Assembly: GCA_026545225.1 (NCBI GenBank)
Contig: CM048851.1
Span: 36,218,456 to 36,282,455, forward strand
Direction: 5' to 3'
Origin: Cornus controversa
Taxonomy: Eukaryota > Streptophyta > Magnoliopsida > Cornales > Cornaceae
Length of the DNA stretch: 64,000 nt
The position numbers and the translations under genes are program-made. Under the pieces are notes generated by a model. The model did not search any database, had not been told where the DNA came from, and saw only the letters and a program-made list of their open reading frames with translations. The number at the start of each line of letters is the position of its first letter. Positions within the stretch are counted from its first letter, which is position 1. This document shows, piece by piece, positions 60,301 to 64,000 of this stretch.

Positions 60301-60309
60301 CTGGGACAT
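47485..60309 (-). CDS. TRM6: TRM6, non-catalytic subunit of tRNA (adenine-58-N1) methyltransferase, 13 exons
   Basis: Exons (minus): 60309-60185, 60076-59949, 59324-59204, 56296-56215, 56138-56068, 54953-54912, 53695-53571, 51968-51875, 51706-51604, 51527-51331, 51246-51141, 50476-50390 and 47589-47485. All are GT-AG, phases close, and the product is 461 aa, close to other plant TRM6 proteins. TRM6/Gcd10 pairs with catalytic TRM61/Gcd14 in the nucleus to make m1A58 in the T-loop of tRNAs, including initiator tRNA-Met. Visible signatures: VTWEGCSVLLDINDGDR (17-33), LIGCSFGSLFQLESG, LTGEEIDEMRRQGATGDEI (about 116-134), EKYRLKKQKKYAPRVLLRRP (153-172), SICEAYFKKHPARIGFLRVD, DVLVVDMVGGILTGAVAERLGG (about 211-232) and FNFSNEICKR. 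The S-adenosylmethionine GxGxG loop is absent, as expected. Introns 3 (2.9 kb) and 12 (2.8 kb) are enlarged by mobile elements. Confidence 0.93.
47985..48660. mobile_element. GGACACGG-rich intronic element (related to 56839-57530)
   Basis: It starts GATGCACAGACACGGACATG, continues with CGATACGATAAATTTTAAAA and ends GTGTCCGCCACTGTGTCTGT followed by CCTCGAACACC. The left part aligns with the left part of 56839-57530 in order (ACACGG, AAATTT.AAAAA.A, GGATACG, AATAATATAT). It lies in TRM6 intron 12. I could not define a clean target duplication. Confidence 0.5.
48692..49312. repeat. Large inverted duplication in TRM6 intron 12
   Basis: The left arm 48692-48960 and right arm 49125-49312 are inverted copies of one sequence. 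They share TTAGCAAACAATTTTTTATC, ATTCCARCRTTGGTTGGAGA, TACTGACAAAATGAATT and AGAGCGCAATA. The left arm has about 80 extra bases (48775-48850). The centre (48990-49100) contains GATACG motifs like those at 52456-52930. It could fold into a long hairpin in the pre-mRNA. Confidence 0.7.
49923..50036. repeat. Tandem duplication, about 57-bp unit
   Basis: Two adjacent copies carry GTTAAAATGTCTTATTAAAA / GTTAAAACATCATCTTAAAA and each ends CAAAATGTCACCCTTAT. It is intronic in TRM6, with no coding content. Confidence 0.65.
52456..52930. mobile_element. GGATACGG-rich intronic element in TRM6 intron 7
   Basis: It begins GAGCACGGATAC and ends GTATCCGTATCCGTGTCTGTGCTTCA, giving short inverted ends (GARCACGGATAC / GAAGCACAGACACGGATACGG). 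Inside are GGATACGTATCCGG, GGATACTTGGGGATACGTGG and a T-run at 52658-52672. It appears to be the same broad family as 47985-48660 and 56839-57530, with T replacing C in the core motif. There is no protein. Confidence 0.5.
53050..53384. repeat. Tandem duplication (168 bp) of a hairpin-forming unit in TRM6 intron 7
   Basis: Unit 1 (53050-53217) and unit 2 (53218-53384) each start GCAATTAGAA and contain a stem-loop: GTCCAYGGG, then GTCATGCAAAT, a loop of about 30 bases including TGTTGTGCTTAACA, then ATTTGCATGA and CCCRTGGAC. The hairpins span 53125-53206 and 53293-53374 (82 nt each). In unit 1 the GTCATGCAAAT/ATTTGCATGAC stem is perfect. No known plant microRNA sequence is recognised in it. Confidence 0.7.
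54338..54377. repeat. (GA)n microsatellite
   Basis: About 17-19 GA units lie in TRM6 intron 6. A similar (GA)n tract lies at 27835-27862 in the last E2F intron. Confidence 0.9.
55463..55856 (+). mobile_element. TRIM (miniature LTR retrotransposon), 394 bp, in TRM6 intron 5
   Basis: Direct LTRs of 130 and 129 bp (55463-55592 and 55728-55856) begin TGTTAGAGGGGTCTTC and end CCGTTATA / CCGTTACA. PBS TGGTATCAGAGC at 55595-55606 and polypurine tract GGCGGGGGAGAA (55716-55727) bound a 135-bp non-coding core. ATAGA flanks both sides (55458-55462 and 55857-55861). It is on the plus strand, opposite to TRM6. TRIMs move using proteins from other elements. The left LTR has lost its terminal CA (now TA). 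I do not see the 5S-RNA-like domain that marks Cassandra TRIMs. Confidence 0.92.
56670..56716 (-). other. Exon-like segment in TRM6 intron 3, status uncertain
   Basis: The minus strand has a TTTTGCCAG acceptor-like site, 47 bases open as VDNLSNGTDLNKLHI, and CAG/GTTTGT as donor. Its 3' phase fits the next TRM6 exon (AG|ACAGGG), but its 5' phase does not fit exon 3. Inclusion after exon 3 gives an early stop, while exon 3 joined directly to 56296 reads RRQGATGDE as in the family. It could be a poison exon or an old exon. Confidence 0.3.
56839..57530. mobile_element. MULE-like GGACACGG element with 9-bp target duplication, TRM6 intron 3
   Basis: TCTATCACC occurs directly before (56830-56838) and after (57531-57539). 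The ends TAAGAAGCATGGACAC and, inverted, CTAGAAAGCACGGACAC match. Both subterminal regions are packed with GGACACGG or CCGTGTCC motifs, leaving an AT-rich centre (56940-57340). There is no transposase. The 9-bp duplication points to a Mutator-type enzyme. Confidence 0.72.
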
Positions 60310-62150
60310 CTTTGACCCTTACTGAAGAGAGAGTATTCTTTGATTAAAACAAAAAATAGGCGAAACAGAAATTAAAGAGCCAAAAAGCTCTGTCACTGAA
60401 AATTAGGGTTTTAGGGAGGAGGCAATAGTTTTGCCTGGGGTTTAAGGTTTTTATTTTGAAGTACAAGTCATGACTGGAGTTGTGAATATGCTGTGGTGTG
60501 ATCTAAAGTATTAAGTACTCAATTTATGGTCCGGACTCTGGACGAAAAAAGAAATAAAAAAAAGTACTCAATACTCGTGACAGTCAGAGGTATTTCTGTG
60601 TTTTGTTTTTTTTTTTTTATACTCTATAGTGATTTTGATTTAATAGTCAAAATATTAAAAGAGAGAATAATCAACCGATGTGGTGTAATTTAAATTATAG
60701 AATCAAGCATTACAGAGTATTTGAACTTTGTAATAAAAACTGTAATTAAGAGGATACAGATTTTTTTTTTGGAAAAATGACTTATAATCAATAAATCTTA
60801 AAAACAATTGTTAAAACAACTAAGTCTATTTTTAGTTAATAGTTTCAATTAATTTCATAGTTTCACCCAAATTGATTTTCTTCTGGTGTCCTTTTTTATA
60901 TAGAAATATGATTAATGTCATTCTTATATAAAATTATTCAAAAAAAAATTATACCATCTTGATAAACTTTAAATATATATATTTATGTGAAAAATAGTCT
61001 TAAATTTACATAAAATTACCTTTAATTCTTGAAATTACATATTTGTAAAACAATATAAATAGAAAAAAGTGAAATTTTTAAATAATTCATTAATTGTACA
61101 TAAATGCACCTCATTGAAAAAAAATGTGAAACTTTTTGACTTGTTTTAATATTTATTTTTATTATTATTGGTTGAATTTAAATAACTTGTTAAATATTTT
61201 AAAAATTTGCTAATTTTGGTGGCAATTAAAAACTATGTGCTTTTTCATTGTTATTGTAAATTGATATAATTATAAAAATTAGAGGTAAAGGTCATATTTA
61301 GTATGTTAATTAAAAAAACATTTAAGACATTTATGAGTTAGGGCAATTTTGAAAAAAATATTATTAATAAAATTGTGAACTTAGTTGAAAATATTTGTTA
61401 AAAGTAGGATTTAGTTGTTTTAACAATTTTTTTTATATAATTTATTGGTCTTTACAATTGAAAAGTAGGACTTATAAGTAATTTTCTTTCTTTTTCTTGA
61501 ATTTACATTGCTTTGGAATAAGGAAAAGAGAAAAAGAAGAATATCACTAGTTAAAAAGAAAAAGGAGATAAGCAAAGAATGATATATAAAAATGATATTG
61601 CTGCACAGACTAAATAGGATGAAAAGAAAAAATAAAAAGGAAAAGTGTATCCAATCAGTGTGGCTTAATTTACTTTTTATAGATATACTTATAATATAAA
61701 CAGATTTGAGAATTAACAGTCTTGAAGAAATCATTGATAGATGTTATTTTTCCAAGTATGGTAATTCATTGTGAAAATAAAAATTAATTATTTTTTATAT
61801 CTATTTGTTACTTTTATGAGAGCATTACTCATAAAATTAGAAAATTAGAAACACTTGCAATTATTGGATCAATGGTTCCAAACCAATTAGAGCTTGACAA
61901 AAATAAATATGTCAGTTTTATTTTAAATTTTGTTTGTATGTCAACTTCTAATTTGCCGTGACCAATGGTCTTAAGAGTACCTAAAGATTTCTCGAGTTAG
62001 TTGCATTAAACTCCTCTAAACTATCTTTTCTCTCTCAAGAAACTTTTTTGAACTATCACTTCGACACTTAACCCCCTTAAACTTAAACTATCCCATTTTT
62101 TGCAATAAATTTCAAATCGTTAAATGATCATCCAAAATATAACCTTTGCT
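60310..62150. other. TRM6 upstream region and intergenic DNA
   Basis: The minus-strand leader of TRM6 (60310-60450) is AG-rich with no clear TATA box. From 60600 to 62150 the DNA is AT-rich. The frame at 61420-61734 is Phe/Ile/Ser low complexity. Nothing else is supported. Confidence 0.5.
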
Positions 62151-62219
62151 CGGTTTGCTTAAAGATATGGATGAGACATTCCTATGGAAGGAAATGTGAT
62201 TCCCTCTGTTAGAAATATT

Positions 62220-62429
62220 GAGAGAATTGCATAGATTGAATTAATTTTTTTAAAGGTGTCTTTTATATTATCAAAAACAGTTATAAACAGCCTTTAAAAA
62301 TATTAGAGACGACTTTTTAAAAAAATTAAGCATTTATAACTCCTTAATAGAGGACGGGCCTTGGAGCGTCTTAAAAAGTCATTTAAGGCATTTTTGGCGT
62401 GTCCTAAAAGATATTTTTTTCTTGTAGTG
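62220..62429 (-). mobile_element. CACTA (En/Spm-type) terminal fragment
   Basis: The sequence ends TTTTTTTCTTGTAGTG at 62429, the inverse of the CACTACAAGAAAA terminus of plant CACTA elements. Upstream, short GCGTCTTAAAAAGTC, GACGACTTTTTAA and GCGTGTCCTAAAAG motifs resemble the subterminal repeats of such elements. I find no opposite end in the window, so this is a fragment or the other end has decayed. Confidence 0.6.
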
Positions 62430-62514
62430 CTCATTTTTTAAATTACATAGGTTTCTTGTTTTCTAAATTTACTTAATCTCCAAGATTATGTGTCTATAAA
62501 TAGGCATTTATGCA

Positions 62515-62745
62515 TTGTTCGATCATAATACAAGACAATTCAATCAAATACAATTTTCTTATATTTCTAATAGAACTAAGCATTCAAAATTAGGCGAAAC
62601 AATACTGCATGCCCATCTAATGAAAGTCGAGTTTCGGAAGAGAGACGCTATCAAAATGATATGGCTAACAGGCATCTACTCATCGGATGACGCAATGATA
62701 GAGAATTGGCCTAGGGAATATGAACCGAATATGATAATGGGATAA
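62515..62745 (+). CDS. Short unassigned ORF (76 aa)
   Basis: The frame starts at an ATG at 62515 (context TGCATTGTTC nearby) and reads MFDHNTRQFNQIQF, then ETILHAHLMKVEFRKRDAIK and DDAMIENWPREYEPNMIM. I do not recognise it. Its last codons overlap the left target duplication of the MITE at 62740. Without the MITE the frame would end at almost the same place, because the duplicated ATGATAATG is followed by TAA. A TATAAATAGG motif lies at 62494-62503, about 20 bp upstream. It may be chance or a gene fragment. Confidence 0.25.
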   Translation: MFDHNTRQFNQIQFSYISNRTKHSKLGETILHAHLMKVEFRKRDAIKMIWLTGIYSSDDAMIENWPREYEPNMIMG

Positions 62746-62993
62746 TACTTACCTACTCACCAGTGTGTAGGTGAGCTCTCCTCACCACTGATGTGTCCTA
62801 ATAAAAATTGAACACGTCAGTTTTAAAGTGTAATAAATAAGTATAATAAATGAGGTTAATCTCAGTTATTATACTTATTTATTGCATTTTAAATTTAATT
62901 TTGTAATTAAAGCTGATGTGTTAATTTTTTATTGGGACACATCAACAGTCAGAAGGGTTCACCTACACACCGATGAGTAGGTAAGTATTGTCC
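62740..62993. mobile_element. MITE of 254 bp with 9-bp target duplication
   Basis: ATGATAATG flanks both ends (62731-62739 and 62994-63002). Termini GGATAATACTTACCTACTCA and, inverted, GGACAATACTTACCTACTCA match at 19 of 20 bases. As in the elements at 16674 and 17690, the ends contain an inner partial palindrome (CTCACCAGTGTGTAGGTGAG). A second inner inverted repeat (AATAAATAAGTATAATAAAT / TTATACTTATTTATT) makes the whole element foldable. The 9-bp duplication suggests a Mutator-type enzyme. Confidence 0.82.
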
Positions 62994-63002
62994 ATGATAA
63001 TG

Positions 63003-64000
63003 TAACACTGGGTTTGTTTTGTGCTCATCTAAGAGAGATTTTCGAAGAAATTGTAAGAAATGGGTGGACATTTGTGGAACTTGGATGAGTTGATTTAAGC
63101 TAAACTAGAACCAGATTCATTGAACAACATGGCGTGTTATGTGTTTGGATGCAAATACGAGCCTAGTTCATCCAATAGTGAAACCCAAGAGTAAAACTCC
63201 ACATCTGGATATTTCTTCGGCAAAACAACATATACCCATATGATGAACTCGGGTTTGATGGAGTAGCATTATCATGGCAAGAGAAGTTGTCGAAATGCAT
63301 GGCACCGAAGTGCATGACAGGTTATATAGCCAAATGGGTCTATATTATGTATAGAATGGGTAATCACCTGTATAGACTTGGCAGGTGTGCACAAGAATAC
63401 TTTCAAGAAGATGACTTGCTTTTATGTATATTTATGTGTGTATAAATGTACATCTATGAAAGTTTGGACCACCAAAATGGCAATTTAAAGTCGCCACCCA
63501 CCGAGTTGGTCCACTGCCTAAGCCGTGCTAAATACCCGGTGACTGACTAATACTGCGAGTCAAACAATTTTGGCAAAATTACTTCCATTACCACTGCACC
63601 ACCAACGTCTCATGAGGCATTGTTTAACGTGATCATATTGGTGTTACTTGTCAGCTTCCATGGGCACAGAGGTAACACTTAGGCAATATCGGTGCATGAG
63701 AATATTCTCAGTAGATGTAATATATTGAAGTGCATAATATACTAAACTTTGGTGAGAACTATCTAATATATAATTCATTGTCCTTTTAATTTATTATTAT
63801 TATTTTTTATTATCTCCAATTAGATCATTTTAGGTTCTACGACAAAAAATTCCTCTTTGCTTTTCCTAAATCATTTGTCACCTGGAAAAATGAAATTTAT
63901 TTTCCCAGCATCATCCTGGAACGGGGATAAGAAGTGCTGGTATATATACATATACATTGCATGATATGAGTGTATGAATGTATGCACGTATATATTTATG
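63003..64000. other. Intergenic DNA, nothing recognised
   Basis: No open frame longer than chance. A GC-richer stretch at 63475-63560 (CGCCACCCACCGAGTTGGTC) stands out but matches nothing I know. (TA)- and (ATGT)-rich DNA lies at 63940-64000. Confidence 0.45.

Overview
The window is nuclear DNA of a flowering plant, most likely a eudicot. It has long AT-rich intergenic stretches, GT-AG introns, (TA)n and (GA)n microsatellites, nested LTR retrotransposons and many small inverted-repeat elements. Two multi-exon genes appear largely complete: an E2FC-like E2F transcription factor (27495-32586, minus, 12 exons, 379 aa) and TRM6, the non-catalytic subunit of the tRNA m1A58 methyltransferase (47485-60309, minus, 13 exons, 461 aa). 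I built both exon by exon by hand, and the reading phase closes at every junction. A third gene, an F-box protein (16018-16539, minus), has been cut by a retrotransposon.

Region 1-16025 is a nest of LTR retrotransposons. The youngest is a minus-strand element with LTRs of about 4.2 kb and only 2.6 kb of internal DNA (1-9943; its 3' LTR runs off the left edge). It keeps a primer-binding site, a polypurine tract and a chromovirus-type pol tail but no gag or pol domains, so it resembles a large non-autonomous (LARD) element. It sits in the 3' LTR of an older minus-strand element of Tat type (365-bp LTRs at 9944-10178 and 15661-16025, antisense ORF relic at 10698-11609). That older element was also invaded by a plus-strand Tekay/del-like element (LTR 11610-14285, gag relic 14450-15420). 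The Tat-type element is what interrupted the F-box gene.

Region 16600-27200 holds three inverted-repeat elements, a decayed Ty1/copia element (21639-26121) whose gag and protease frame is broken only by stop codons, and a coiled-coil gene fragment. Region 27495-32830 is the E2F gene and its promoter. It ends in a frame that lacks the usual RBR-binding C-terminus. Region 33500-47030 carries a Mutator-like element with a perfect 9-bp target duplication (33504-35334), a complete Ty1/copia insertion with a TATAA duplication (36044-41655), an A/B-barrel gene fragment, a hAT-like element and a Tourist-like MITE.

The TRM6 gene is stretched to 12.8 kb by intronic insertions: a TRIM with intact termini (55463-55856), a MULE-like element with a 9-bp duplication (56839-57530), related GGACACGG/GGATACGG-rich elements, a large inverted duplication, and a tandem pair of hairpins (53050-53384). 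The right end (60310-64000) is mostly non-coding, with a CACTA-type terminus, a short unassigned ORF and a 254-bp MITE.

I found no clear new molecular system. The most unusual items are the PBS-like tandem repeats in the LARD leader, the young copia element with a ruined pol, the E2F ending without its RBR motif, and the duplicated intronic hairpin.
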